Below are positions 9,351 to 19,700 of a stretch of DNA of 64,000 bases, in pieces. Each line of letters begins with the position of its first letter. The stretch's first letter is position 1. The DNA is taken from positions 1,426,001 through 1,490,000 of the forward strand of contig NZ_BLPG01000001.1 in the NCBI RefSeq assembly GCF_011764445.1, in the 5' to 3' direction. The DNA comes from Phytohabitans rumicis (GTDB taxonomy: Bacteria; Actinomycetota; Actinomycetes; Mycobacteriales; Micromonosporaceae). The translations under genes were made by a program, and so were the position numbers. The notes below the pieces were generated by a model. The model was not told where the DNA came from and did no database searches. It saw nothing but the letters and a program-made list of their open reading frames with translations.

Positions 9351-9614
9351 GACACGGACCGTACTTCCACAGCGACACACCACAGCAAAGTTCACCGTCG
9401 GCAACAGCTGACGACCGCGGCAACTCGCGGCCCGCCACAACCAGCGGGCCGCGAACACCTGTCACATCGGGGCCCAGCCAGCCCGAAAGCGTGCAGCGCG
9501 CGGCCCGCCGTCTGACCGGTCGTTCGAGCCCCGAACCCGCGGATTAAGAGCGCGAGGACCTGCATCAAGCCCGATAGCGCCACCCGTTGAGGGTCGGCCG
9601 CGTATGAGGACGCG
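9351..9614. other. Intergenic region between CRISPR array and immunity gene
   Basis: I see no credible gene here. The only structured element is the inverted repeat at 9426-9453, described separately. Confidence 0.5.
9426..9453 (+). terminator. Strong stem-loop downstream of the CRISPR array
   Basis: CGCGGCCCGC at 9426-9435 pairs perfectly with GCGGGCCGCG at 9444-9453 around an 8-nt loop. There is no clear U-tract, as is common in GC-rich actinomycetes. It could end the pre-crRNA transcript or the convergent transcripts from the toxin locus. Confidence 0.5.
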
Positions 9615-9944
9615 TCAGGTCATTTGTCTGGTTGCAAGATAGCTATCCAGTACACGCAGTAGCTCCTCACTGGCCGGGCCTTCTAGCTCGCCTGGAATCG
9701 CGGCAGCGCCGGACTCGTCCAAAATTGTAGGAAAGATTTTCGACGCCACGATCACTGACCAGTGAAAGCTAGATTTCTGTCCGAGAGTATGGGTTGCTAC
9801 CCACTCATTGAACCCTGCCAAAAGCTTCCAGTCAGTCGCGGCGTTGCAGCCCTCGATGAAGGCAACCAGCGTGTGGAACCTGTCGTCAGGCAGGTACATC
9901 CTCGGACGCATGCCGAGCTGCTTAAACAGGTCACGAAAATCCAT
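9615..9944 (-). CDS. Probable immunity protein for the RHS toxin
   Basis: A 109-residue soluble protein starting MDFRDLFKQLGMRPRMYL. I chose the ATG at 9944 because it lies two bases after the RHS stop codon; an upstream in-frame start would overlap the RHS gene. The protein has an RPRMYLPDD motif, a central FIEGC segment and a tryptophan-rich patch; such small acidic proteins with an RPxMYL motif occur among uncharacterised neighbours of polymorphic toxins. Position is the main evidence: immunity genes typically follow directly after the variable toxin tip. The exact immunity family is not recognised. Confidence 0.65.
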   Translation of the reverse strand: MDFRDLFKQLGMRPRMYLPDDRFHTLVAFIEGCNAATDWKLLAGFNEWVATHTLGQKSSFHWSVIVASKIFPTILDESGAAAIPGELEGPASEELLRVLDSYLATRQMT

Positions 9945-9946
9945 CG

Positions 9947-12900
9947 TTAGAATCCAAAGTTGATATAAGGGGCATTCTCGCCCCACTGGGCTTTGTATTG
10001 AGAAGGCGCTAGTCCGCTTGAACCCGTGGTCCCATCATATACACGACCATCCTTGACCACAGCATAGTGCTCAAACCATGTCCCATTCGGATCGTGAGTC
10101 GATGCGCCGAGTCTCGGGGCACCACGGGGAGTGATGTGCACGATGTCTCCGCCTATTCTACCCTGAATCCGCGTCGCACACTCATGGCAGTTTCCGCCTT
10201 GCTGACGTGGCCACGTGAATCCTGAACCGCCGCCCGGAGCAGGCGGGCAGTTATGAACCAGGACGGGTGTGTCGCCGGCTATCACGTAGTACGTGTGTAT
10301 GTCATCGACCGAGAGGGTGTAGGCGCCACCCACGTGAGCACTGGTCCATGAAATGCCGTCGACGGCGGCAGGGGCTCCGTTACCAGTGTAAAGGTGGTCG
10401 CCGGGGCTCAGTTGCTGGGCCTGCTGCCACTGCTTGGCGGTTTCGTTCCAGAATGGATGGTCTTCGGTCGTGGTGAGGACTTCGCCGTTTGCCAATTCTA
10501 GGGCGACAAGCTGGTCTTCGTGGACCCACAGGTAGGTGACAGTGCGTGGGCCCTGCTCGTCGGTTTCAGGATCGGTGGCAAGGACCTCATCCCCGACTCT
10601 AATGTCTCTGATTGGTTTCGTGGTGCCGTCGGCCATTAGCACTTCGGTGTCGCCGCTGAAGCTGCACGCACCTCCCGCACCAACGACACCCGGGCGGACG
10701 TAGCCGGTCAGTGCGCCGACGCCTGCTGCGCCTAGCAGGCTTCCCGTTGCGTAGAATTCGCCGGTGCCAGCGACTGCTGCCACCCAACACCCCGGCGTCA
10801 GAGCGCAGCTCATCCCGAGCACTATCGTGCCTACGAGTAAAAAGTTTTCGAGCGCGCTACGTTCGGGCAAGAATGGGTTGTTGTTCGCGCAGTGGTCCCA
10901 GTCACCGAGTTGGTAGATCCACGTGCAAACGTAGGCCCAGTTATCAGGATATTGCCCCGAAAACTCGAGGAGTTCGCGGTTGGTGAACGCTTTGGATCCG
11001 GTATACCCCCGGACGTCGAGGGAGTACGCGTGATCGTCGCCTATGTCGTTGGGCATATCCAGAACGTCGTCGATGGTTGGTGGTCCTTCGCAGGCGTTGG
11101 CGGAGCCGCACTGCCTGGGTGGGCGCTCGAGCTGTCTGTCGTCGCAGGTGGATTGGGTGAGACAGAGCCCGGTTGGGTCACTGGAGGTGACCGGTGTGTT
11201 GTTGGCGTAGGCGTAGGCGTTCCACTGTTGTGGGTTGGCGAGGTCCATGATCGGGTCGACGGAGATGAACCTGCCGGTGGTGGGGTCGTATTCGCGGGCG
11301 CCGAGGTGGACGAGCCCAGTGGGGTCGTTTTCACCGCCGACATAGCCCTTCGGATTCGGCCACGAGGTTGGGACGGTGCCACGGGGGGTGCCGAACGGGG
11401 TTTGCCGACGTTGTGAGACAGCGTTGCTGGCGGTGTTGATCGAGATGAGATTGGTGGCTTGGTGGTCGGTAACCAGCCAGCTCAGGCCGGTGGCGGTGCG
11501 GCTCGCGACGGTGGCGCCGGCGTGGCTGTAGTAGCGGGTGACGGTTTTGGTTGCGGCGCTGGTGGTGTATCGGATTTCTTGGCCGGGCAGGTAGAGGGTT
11601 TTGCCGGTGGCGTCGCGGCGGATGAGTCGGTTGCCGCCGGCGTCGTAGAGGTAGGAGCTGGCGCCGCTGGGGTCGCTGGTGGTGGCGAGTTTGCCCTCTT
11701 GGTCCCAGGTGAGGGTTTGGGTGCCGCCGTTGGCGGGCCGGGTGAGGGTGTTGCCGGTGTTGTCGTATGTGTAGCTGCTAGTGGTCGAGCCGGTGGTGAT
11801 CGTGCTGACAGCGTGGGGCTTGTTCGCGGTCGGGCCGGAGGTGGGATGGGTGTAGCTGGTAGTGATGTTTCCGGTGGATCTGTGGTCGACCTGTTCGGTG
11901 CGATTGCCGATCTTGTTGATAGTCCAGGTCAGCCAGTAGGGGGCCGGGCCGCCAAGGCCGGCGGTGGTGGGCGTGGTGGTGCAGTTGTCGCTAGCAGGTG
12001 TCCAGGCTTGGGTGAGGCGGCGTAGGTGGTCGTAGGTGAAGCATTGGTTGTCGGGAGTGCCGATGGCGTCGCGGATTTTGGTGATGTTGCCGGCGTGGTC
12101 GTAGCTGTAGTTGACGTCGGCGAGGTTGTACGGGGCGGCGGTGTCCCGGCTGACGATGTTCTGGGTGACGCGGCCGGTTTCTAGTTCGCGGTTGTAGGTG
12201 AGGTGGGTGTTGTGCCCGACCTGGTCGCACTGGTTGGTGCACAGGTTGTGTTGCTCGACCTGGCCGAGGTCGTCGTAGTGGGTGGCGTTGACGTAGTCCA
12301 GGTGAGTCAGGCCGTAGGTGGTCGTTAGGGCGGTGGGTAGGCCGAGGTCGGTGTACTCGTGGTGCAGGGTTTCGGTGGGTAGGTCGGTGCCGGCGGCCTG
12401 GATGAAGCTGGTGGTGGCGAGGCTGCCGTTGGGGTTGTAGGTGTACTGGTACTGGTAGGTGCCGGCCAGCCCGGTCTCGGTGTCGGGGATGACGACCTGC
12501 ATGGCTTCGGGTTGGTAGTCGTCGCTGTAGTCGGAGATCCGGGTCTCGTAGGCGACACCGCCGCTGCCGCTGCGCACGGACGCGTATAGCTGGCCTTTGG
12601 CGGTGAGGTCGTAGCTCCAGGCGGCGCGGGGTACGCCGAGGGCGAAGTTCTGGTAGACGCCGATCGTGCGGTTGATGGCGTCGTACTTGTAGACCAGCTT
12701 GATGTTGCGGGCGTCGACGGTGGTGCTCAGCCTGCCGCCGGCGTCGTAGGTGGACGTGGTTCTGCCGCGGTCGGGGTCTATCTCGACGGTTTTGAAGCCA
12801 CGGATGTTGTACTCGTACGTCCAGGCGTTGCTGGCCGGGTCGGTGACCCCGATGAGCTGGCCTTTGCGGTTGTAGCTGTAGGTGGTGACGTCGCCGCTGT

Positions 12901-15900
12901 TCCAGGCGGTCAGCCGCGGGTACTGCCACAGTTGGGTGGTGCGGCCTCGGGCATCGGTAACGGTGGAGGTGCCGGTGCCGCCAACTGGTGGCGTGATGTC
13001 GGTGCGGTCGCCGGCGTAGTAGGTGGTGGTCCGCCACCGTTCCACGTTGTACGGCTCGAAAATGTGGGCGACAGCACGGCCGGCGCCGTCGTAGACGGCC
13101 CGGTTCTGGGTGGGGACGTCCAGGGGCTGGACCGGCACCTGCAGGGTTGGGGTGGTGGCCGGCAGGGCGGTCGCGTTGTAGTAGGCGCTATAGGTTACTT
13201 TCTCCCGGCCGGCGGTGTCGTAGAAGGTGTTGGTCAGCAGCCGCCCGCCGGCCGCGGCGGGTGAGGCCGCCTGGGTTTGCACCTGGCGTAGGAGTCCGTC
13301 GTAGAGGGTGTGGCTGGTGACGTAGTTGCCCGGCATGCCGGGGTCGTTGCCGTTCGGGCCGAGGACCTTGGTGGTGACCACGGACGGTGCGGTCTTGCTG
13401 ATGGTGTAGCTGTAGACGGCGTTGGCCGTGTGGACGTCCTTGGTGCGGCCGGGTTTCCAGACCGCGATGAGCCGCCCGAGCGGGTCGTAGGCGAGGTCGG
13501 TGCGTTTGAGGTTCGGGTCGACCACAGCGGTCGTCGATCCCCAGGCCGGCGAGAGCTCGGTGACGGTTTCATGATCGGCCGCGTTCGTCACCTTGACCGC
13601 GGTGACCGGGCCGCCGGTCGCCGGCGTGTACGCGGTATCCGTGGCGTTGGTGTTGGCATCGATCGTCTGGGTGACCCGGCCGTGTGCGTCGTACGTGGCC
13701 TGTGTCGTGGTGACGTAGGTGGGGGTGCCAGCGTTCCACGCCGTCATCTCCTCCACCTTGGTCGGGTTTGCCTTGGACGGTGCGGTTCCATGGGCGGGAG
13801 CGTTGTCGTAGGTGGTCTTGGTGTCGGAGATGACGTCCGCGTCGACCAGCGAGGTCGGGGTGCCCGCGGCGGTGCAGGAGACGGCGAAGACCTGGCCGCG
13901 GTGCACCGCGGTGAGCAGCCACGCGGTGGTGTTCCGAGGTTCGTAGGTGGTCTTGGCGCATTGCTCGTCACCGGCGACGCCGTCCTGGCCGAAGTCGTCG
14001 ACCTGGATCGGCATACCGAACCCGTCAAATGTCGTGGTGGTCCTGGTGACCCGTTCGCCGCGGCCAGCGTCGAGCGCGACGCGGTTTTTGACGGTGGCGG
14101 TGTTGGTGAACCGGGCGGTGACGGTGTCGGTGTTGATCGTTCGGGTCGCGGTCGGGCCGGATGCCCACGGGTCGTTGATAGTGCCAGAGACTTCGGGGCC
14201 GCCGGGGCCGTTGAAAGTGATCTGTTCGCGGGTCATGCCGGCAAACCAGTCCTCGTCGGGCCAGGTGCCGCCTTTGGAGTCGGTGATGTTGACGGTGCGG
14301 GTACCGGAGGGTTGCTTATCGCCGTGCATGCCGCGGAAGTAGCGGGTTTCGGCGTAGGTGAGCGGGTCACCGCGGTCGGGGTCGCCGGTCGTGACGCCGA
14401 CCCGTGCGTAGCCACGCCAGCCGGACCAGGTTTTGTAGGCGGGTTTGATGATGCCGTCGTCGTCGTTGTAGTGCCAGGCCGGGCTGTCCAGGTAGCTGTA
14501 GCGGGTCAGCGTGTGCGAAGCGCCGGCCACCATGTCGGTTTCGCGGACCTGTTCGACCACGTATTTGTGGAACCAGTCGGTGATCGGTGTGGTCTGGCCG
14601 TCGGGGATCCACTTGACCGGGTAGCAGCGCCGGTCGTTGTTGTGCACGGCCGGTTCCGCACCGCCGTCGGTGCAGTCCGCGTCGCTGTAGACGATGGAGA
14701 TGGCGCCGCCGGTTTCGGTGTCGATGCGGACCAGCCGGTGCCAGGCCATGGCAGCGATGTTGTCGATGCCGTCGACCCGGTTGTCCAGGGACAGGCTGGT
14801 GAACGTGACGTCCGGAAGGCTCGCGGTGCCGCCGACCAGACCGGTGTGGCTGATCTTTTCCAGCCATAGTCCGGCCTGGGTGGTGTCGCCGGGGTCGGGG
14901 AAGCCGTGGGTCAACGTCCAGCGTTCGACGTTGTCGTAGCCGCCGCCGCTGTTGCGGATCTGGGTGGTGATGGTGGCCAGCCGGCGGGTGGACCAGAACG
15001 TCGGGCTGACCGTGTCGCAGGAGGTGGCCGTGGCGGCGCATTCCAGGTCCCACGGGGTGTCCGGCCAGTGCGTGCCGTCGTGGGTGGCGCAGGAGGTCAG
15101 GCACCGGTCGGTGGTGCCGAAGACGACCTTGGCGGTGGCGGTGCCGGCGAAGACGGTGTCCGGGCTCGTTTCGGTTTCGCGGCGGGTGCCGTACGCGATC
15201 TGTGTCAGGTAGCCGCCCCGGCTGTAGCCGATGTCGTCGGCGGGTGTGTTGTTGCGGCCGTATTTGTTGGTCTCGGCGGTGTACCAGTAGGAGGCCGAGT
15301 TGCCGTGCAGGTCGACGACGTAGTCCAGGTTCCACCGCCACGCCTGCACACAGTCCGAGTTGGCGTAGGTGGTGGCGTGGCACGGTTCGTCGTCGTGGTT
15401 GCCGAACACCGGAGTGGTCCAGGTCGAGTTGGTGACCGGGTTCCCGGACGCCCAGCCGGGCAGCTTGTGCTTGCCGAACCAGTACTGGGTGCCGCTGGTG
15501 CTGGTGACCACCCAGTACTCGCCGTCGTTGTCTCCGTTGTCCGCCCCGGTCTCCCGCCGGACGCGGGAGCCGTCGTCGTTGCGCAGGTGCCAGCGTCCCT
15601 CGGTGCTGTTGTAGATGAGCTCGCTGCTGGTGCCGTTGAGGTTGAGGACCGCGTTGTAGTTGGCCCAGCACAGGTCGCCGGTCTTGACCGTGTTGTTCGG
15701 CGCGGTGTCGTTGGGGCCGCCGTCGTCCATGTCGTCGGAGCAGGACCGGTAGCCGCGTTCGATGTATCCGCCGGGCCAGGCGTCGAACCCGCCACCGGCC
15801 CACGCGGGCTGGTTGTTGGAGGCTGCGTGCCGGCCGTCGACGGCCTGCGAGTTGTAGTTCAGCGCGACGCTCGGAGCGAGCCCGCCGGGAACCGGTGGAA

Positions 15901-16726
15901 CGCGCATGGGGTAGGCCCAGGTGAACGCGCCCGAGTTGCCACCCGCCGACCACGTGGACGAGGGCTGCAGGGCGGTGGCGGTGAAGTCGCCGGACGGCCC
16001 GGACGGGTCCGCGTCCAGCGCCAGCAGTGATCCGGTGGTCGATGCGGCAGGGATGGTGGCGGTGACGAGGCTGGAGCCGGCGTGGTTCCGAGACGACGGG
16101 ACCGGTTGGGGTGCGCAGGCCGGCTTTTCCGGGGTGGCCAGGGCGCATTCGGGCAGCTGGTACATCCGCAGCCGGGACGCCCAGCTCGCCCCGTACGCGG
16201 TGCGGAAGGCCCGGTAGTCGACGGTGACCGCCGCCTGGCCCCCGGCCGCGGGCGCGCTGGTCGGGCTGACCCGCAGCAGCAGGCCGTCAACGCCCGCGCG
16301 GGCTGTGGCGGCCCGGTCATACACGTGCACCGTCACCCGCGCCGGGGCGGTCTTGCCGATACCGGGATGGTCAACCAGCACCGGCAGCGTCCCGGCGCGT
16401 GCCGGTCCCCGGGCCGTAGCCCTCTGGTCAGCGGCGGCTGGGAGTGTCACCTCGGCGGTGCCAGCGCTCGGCCAGACCGGCGCCGGCGCGTCCAACGCAC
16501 TGGGCACGACGGCCGCGGGCGCGGTCTCGGCCTTCACCGTGGTGACCGGGACGCTCGGCACGTCCTTCACGGCCGGCGGCGTGTAGGGGGCCGGTTTCGC
16601 GACCGCGGGCGCCTGCCCGAACCCGAGGGCGAGGACGAGGGTCACAGCCGCCGCGGTGGCGGCGCGCAGCCGCCGCCGGGTCCGGATCGGCCTGAACGGA
16701 TACGTCGACGACGGGCGTGGTCTCAC
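9947..16726 (-). CDS. RHS-repeat polymorphic toxin with HINT domain and papain-like toxin tip
   Basis: About 2259 residues, starting at a GTG preceded by GGAGG six bases away. The N-terminus has an Arg-rich start and a hydrophobic signal segment ending APAVA. Next come an all-beta region typical of actinobacterial RHS proteins (SYGASW...GGLAPSVALNYN), many YD repeats (YDPLGRL, YDAGGRL, YDNTGN) and the RHS core ending REYDPTTGRFISVDPI and DPTGLC. After a hydrophobic stretch, residues 2021-2159 form a HINT (intein-like) domain beginning CSFSGDTEVL and ending VLVHN, followed by Cys; this layout is known to release the tip by self-cleavage. The final 100 residues hold NCHECA (Cys about 2180) and HYAVVKDGRVYDG (His about 2220), resembling papain-fold toxins, probably a deamidase or peptidase. 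It is secreted and acts in contact-dependent competition by inference. The next gene is the probable immunity gene. Confidence 0.88.
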   Translation of the reverse strand: MRPRPSSTYPFRPIRTRRRLRAATAAAVTLVLALGFGQAPAVAKPAPYTPPAVKDVPSVPVTTVKAETAPAAVVPSALDAPAPVWPSAGTAEVTLPAAADQRATARGPARAGTLPVLVDHPGIGKTAPARVTVHVYDRAATARAGVDGLLLRVSPTSAPAAGGQAAVTVDYRAFRTAYGASWASRLRMYQLPECALATPEKPACAPQPVPSSRNHAGSSLVTATIPAASTTGSLLALDADPSGPSGDFTATALQPSSTWSAGGNSGAFTWAYPMRVPPVPGGLAPSVALNYNSQAVDGRHAASNNQPAWAGGGFDAWPGGYIERGYRSCSDDMDDGGPNDTAPNNTVKTGDLCWANYNAVLNLNGTSSELIYNSTEGRWHLRNDDGSRVRRETGADNGDNDGEYWVVTSTSGTQYWFGKHKLPGWASGNPVTNSTWTTPVFGNHDDEPCHATTYANSDCVQAWRWNLDYVVDLHGNSASYWYTAETNKYGRNNTPADDIGYSRGGYLTQIAYGTRRETETSPDTVFAGTATAKVVFGTTDRCLTSCATHDGTHWPDTPWDLECAATATSCDTVSPTFWSTRRLATITTQIRNSGGGYDNVERWTLTHGFPDPGDTTQAGLWLEKISHTGLVGGTASLPDVTFTSLSLDNRVDGIDNIAAMAWHRLVRIDTETGGAISIVYSDADCTDGGAEPAVHNNDRRCYPVKWIPDGQTTPITDWFHKYVVEQVRETDMVAGASHTLTRYSYLDSPAWHYNDDDGIIKPAYKTWSGWRGYARVGVTTGDPDRGDPLTYAETRYFRGMHGDKQPSGTRTVNITDSKGGTWPDEDWFAGMTREQITFNGPGGPEVSGTINDPWASGPTATRTINTDTVTARFTNTATVKNRVALDAGRGERVTRTTTTFDGFGMPIQVDDFGQDGVAGDEQCAKTTYEPRNTTAWLLTAVHRGQVFAVSCTAAGTPTSLVDADVISDTKTTYDNAPAHGTAPSKANPTKVEEMTAWNAGTPTYVTTTQATYDAHGRVTQTIDANTNATDTAYTPATGGPVTAVKVTNAADHETVTELSPAWGSTTAVVDPNLKRTDLAYDPLGRLIAVWKPGRTKDVHTANAVYSYTISKTAPSVVTTKVLGPNGNDPGMPGNYVTSHTLYDGLLRQVQTQAASPAAAGGRLLTNTFYDTAGREKVTYSAYYNATALPATTPTLQVPVQPLDVPTQNRAVYDGAGRAVAHIFEPYNVERWRTTTYYAGDRTDITPPVGGTGTSTVTDARGRTTQLWQYPRLTAWNSGDVTTYSYNRKGQLIGVTDPASNAWTYEYNIRGFKTVEIDPDRGRTTSTYDAGGRLSTTVDARNIKLVYKYDAINRTIGVYQNFALGVPRAAWSYDLTAKGQLYASVRSGSGGVAYETRISDYSDDYQPEAMQVVIPDTETGLAGTYQYQYTYNPNGSLATTSFIQAAGTDLPTETLHHEYTDLGLPTALTTTYGLTHLDYVNATHYDDLGQVEQHNLCTNQCDQVGHNTHLTYNRELETGRVTQNIVSRDTAAPYNLADVNYSYDHAGNITKIRDAIGTPDNQCFTYDHLRRLTQAWTPASDNCTTTPTTAGLGGPAPYWLTWTINKIGNRTEQVDHRSTGNITTSYTHPTSGPTANKPHAVSTITTGSTTSSYTYDNTGNTLTRPANGGTQTLTWDQEGKLATTSDPSGASSYLYDAGGNRLIRRDATGKTLYLPGQEIRYTTSAATKTVTRYYSHAGATVASRTATGLSWLVTDHQATNLISINTASNAVSQRRQTPFGTPRGTVPTSWPNPKGYVGGENDPTGLVHLGAREYDPTTGRFISVDPIMDLANPQQWNAYAYANNTPVTSSDPTGLCLTQSTCDDRQLERPPRQCGSANACEGPPTIDDVLDMPNDIGDDHAYSLDVRGYTGSKAFTNRELLEFSGQYPDNWAYVCTWIYQLGDWDHCANNNPFLPERSALENFLLVGTIVLGMSCALTPGCWVAAVAGTGEFYATGSLLGAAGVGALTGYVRPGVVGAGGACSFSGDTEVLMADGTTKPIRDIRVGDEVLATDPETDEQGPRTVTYLWVHEDQLVALELANGEVLTTTEDHPFWNETAKQWQQAQQLSPGDHLYTGNGAPAAVDGISWTSAHVGGAYTLSVDDIHTYYVIAGDTPVLVHNCPPAPGGGSGFTWPRQQGGNCHECATRIQGRIGGDIVHITPRGAPRLGASTHDPNGTWFEHYAVVKDGRVYDGTTGSSGLAPSQYKAQWGENAPYINFGF

Positions 16727-16773
16727 CGGGAACCTCCGTGGTCGGGGGCCTGGGGGTGGCAGGACAAAGGGGG

Positions 16774-19700
16774 TTAGCTGGTGACGGGGTGCAGCAGCAG
16801 GCCGCGGCCGTCGGCGATCACGGGATGGCGGTAGCCGTATTGGACGGCTTGGGTGCCGTCGGCGTTTTCGACGCCGACGGTGGCTTCGCCGCCTTGTTCG
16901 TAGAAGTTGACGTCGATGTCGTCCCACACGATCTCGATGTCGCCCTGCTCGTGGAACACCGCCTCGAAGCTGACCCGGGCGTTCGGGTCGGCCAGGCTGT
17001 ACACGTTGCGCCACTCCACGATGAATCGCCGGTTCGGGGCGGTCCCGGTGGTCGCGGTGCGGATACTGGCGGAGGCGTCAAGGACCCAGTCGTGCTGGAA
17101 CGGGTACACCGCCGTGTTCGGGTGGCTGCTCTCCCACTCCGAGGGCAGCGGCCACGGGTCGTAGGGCTGGTTGGTCATCGCCTCGAACGCGATGACGCCG
17201 TCGTTGGCGATCCACGCCGTCGGGTACGACTGGCCATACAGCGCGACGGGGAACGGCAGGGTCACCTCCTGGATGCCGTCGTCGCCGCTGGAGGGCAGCA
17301 CGGTGTCGTTGGCCGGCACGAACGTGCGCGGTCCTTCGACGGCGGTGTAACGCGTGCCGGACGACGCGGGTAGGTCGAAGTCCACCGTGGACGTCGCGTT
17401 CCCGGACACCGTCACCGGCTGGGCGGCCGTGCCGTAGCAGCCGCTCCCCGTCCCCGGGGTGGCCAGGACCGTGTACGGGCCTCCCGGCACGTCCCCGAAC
17501 AGGTAGCTGCCGTCGGCTGCGGTGGTGGCGGTCAGCCCGGCAACCTTCACGCTCACCCCCGCCGCTGGTGTGCCGGCGTAGGTGACGGTGCCGGTGATGT
17601 CACCGATCGGCGCCGGCCCCGGCGTGAACCGCACCCCTTGGCCGCTGGCGATGACCGGCTGCTGGTAAGAGTGGACCAGGGCGAAGGTGCCGTCGGCGTT
17701 CTCGATCGCCACCGCCCCCGCCGCACCCTGCTCGCGTGCGACGCCGGGGTCGATATCGTTCCAGGCCACCTGGATGTCGCCGCCCTCGTGGAAGACCGCC
17801 TCGAAACTGACCCGCGCGGTGGGTTCCCACCAGTTGTGCACATTGCGCCACTCGACGATGAACTGCCGGTGGGGTGCGGTGCCGAGGGTGGTGGTGCGGA
17901 TGCTGGCGGAGGCGTCGACGACCCAGTCGTCCCAGAACGCGTAGACAGCGGCGTTGGGTTTGGTCTGCTCCTGCAGCGAGGGCAGCTCGGTGGCCTGCCA
18001 CGGGATCCCGGTGTAGGGGGCGAACGCGACCAGGCCGTCGATGTCCACCCACGCGGTCGTGTACGACTGCCCGTACAGGGAGATCGGGAACGGTACGGTC
18101 ACCTGCGTCTTGCCGTCGTCGCCGGACAGCGGCAGGACGGTGCCGTTGGCCGGGGTGAATGCGGCCGGCCCGGCCTGGCACATGTTGCCGTACGCATCAG
18201 ACAGCGGCCGCAAAGGTAGGTCCACGTCGGCGGTCTCGTAGACATCGACGTCGAGGTTGAGGACCTTGCCGCAGTGGTTGCCCTTGACCGCGGACACCGT
18301 GTACGAGCCGGCCTCGATGTCAGCGAACGCGTACCCACCCGCGGCGTCGGCTGTGACGGAGATCCCCGCGGGCTCCAGGGTCACGGCGGTGCCCGCCTGG
18401 GGGCTGCCGGTACCGGCGTCGGTCACCGTGCCGGCGAGGGTAACCATCTGGATCGGGTTGGCCATGATCTGCGGCGGCAGGAACACCACCGCGCTGCCGT
18501 CGGCCAGGACCGGTTGCAGGAACGAGTACTGCAGGCCCACCGTGCCGCCGGGGCTTTCGATCCCGACTGTCGCCTCCGACCCACGCTCCGCGTCGCTGGT
18601 GGCGCTCAGACCGGCGTAGTTGAGGAAAATGAAGCCGGCCTCGTGAAGCATCACCTCCACGGTGATGCGCTCGCTGGTGTTGCCGGCGCGGTGCACGTTG
18701 CGCCACTCCACCACGAACCAGCGGCCGTCAGCATCGTCGATGCTGGCGGTGCGGACACTGGCCGACCCGTCCACGACCAGGTCATCCCAGAACGCCGCGA
18801 CCAGGCCGTTCGGCGCCGACGCGGCCGGGATCGTCATCGAACGCCCCGGCGTGGAGCCGCCCGGCTCCGTGAACGTCAACAACCCGTTGGTGTCCACCCA
18901 GACGGTGTCGAACACGTCGCCGTAGAACGGGAACTCGAAGGGCAGCGACACCTGCGTGACCGCGTTGTCGGCGCCGGCCAGGGCTTGCAGCACGGTGTCA
19001 TCGGCTGGAGTGAACGCCCTGGCATCCACCTGGCAGCCGTATCCGTAACTGTCCACGGGTGGAACCAGGAACAGTTCAGGGTCCCCGTCATCCGGAATCT
19101 TCACCTCGGTGCTGGCCGACAGGCCGCAGCCGCCGCCATGCGAGGCCGCAACGACGTACGTGCCCGGCGTCAGCCCGGTGAACGCGAACGCCCCGTCGGC
19201 GCCGCTGGTCACGGTCAAGCCCGGCGGTTCAAGGATCACCGTGGCCCCAGCCAGCGGCTGCCGAGCTTGGTCGAAGGTACGGCCGGACAGCCCCACGGTG
19301 GCGGCCTCGACCTGGATTGTTGCGGAGACCGACTCGCCGAGCAGGTTGTCGGCCTGATTGAACGCCGCCACCCACACTCTGAGCTGTCCGGTCTGCGTGG
19401 TCGGAATCGCCACCGGCGGAGTGGTCGTCCCGCCCGGTGTGGCGGGGTCGGCGGTCAGGTTCAGGGTGTCGGTGCCGATGCTGTACTTGAACTTGGTGAT
19501 GTTGGTGTCGCCGCCCGCGTTGAACGTGACCTGCGCCGGGCTGCCCACCGTCACGGTCGCGGTGGTGAAGGCGACCTGGGGCTTGACCGGCCGGGCGAGG
19601 TCCTTGATCGCGGCCGGGGACGGGATGAAGTTGTACATGCGTACGTCGTCGATGGCGCCCTTGAGGTAGTCGACGTTCAGGGCGGTCCACCGGCTCCGGC

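Noticed and set aside
10000-16100. Other long frames opposite or within the RHS gene, such as 14367-16148 and 13310-14869
   Set aside because: Composition is typical of out-of-frame GC-rich translation (Arg/His/Pro runs, Gly/Val runs), and the RHS frame carries the conserved motifs.
16727-17014. Extension of the RHS protein upstream to 17014
   Set aside because: It would overlap the upstream gene and add a 96-residue Arg-rich stretch; the GTG at 16726 has a ribosome binding site and begins just before the signal segment.
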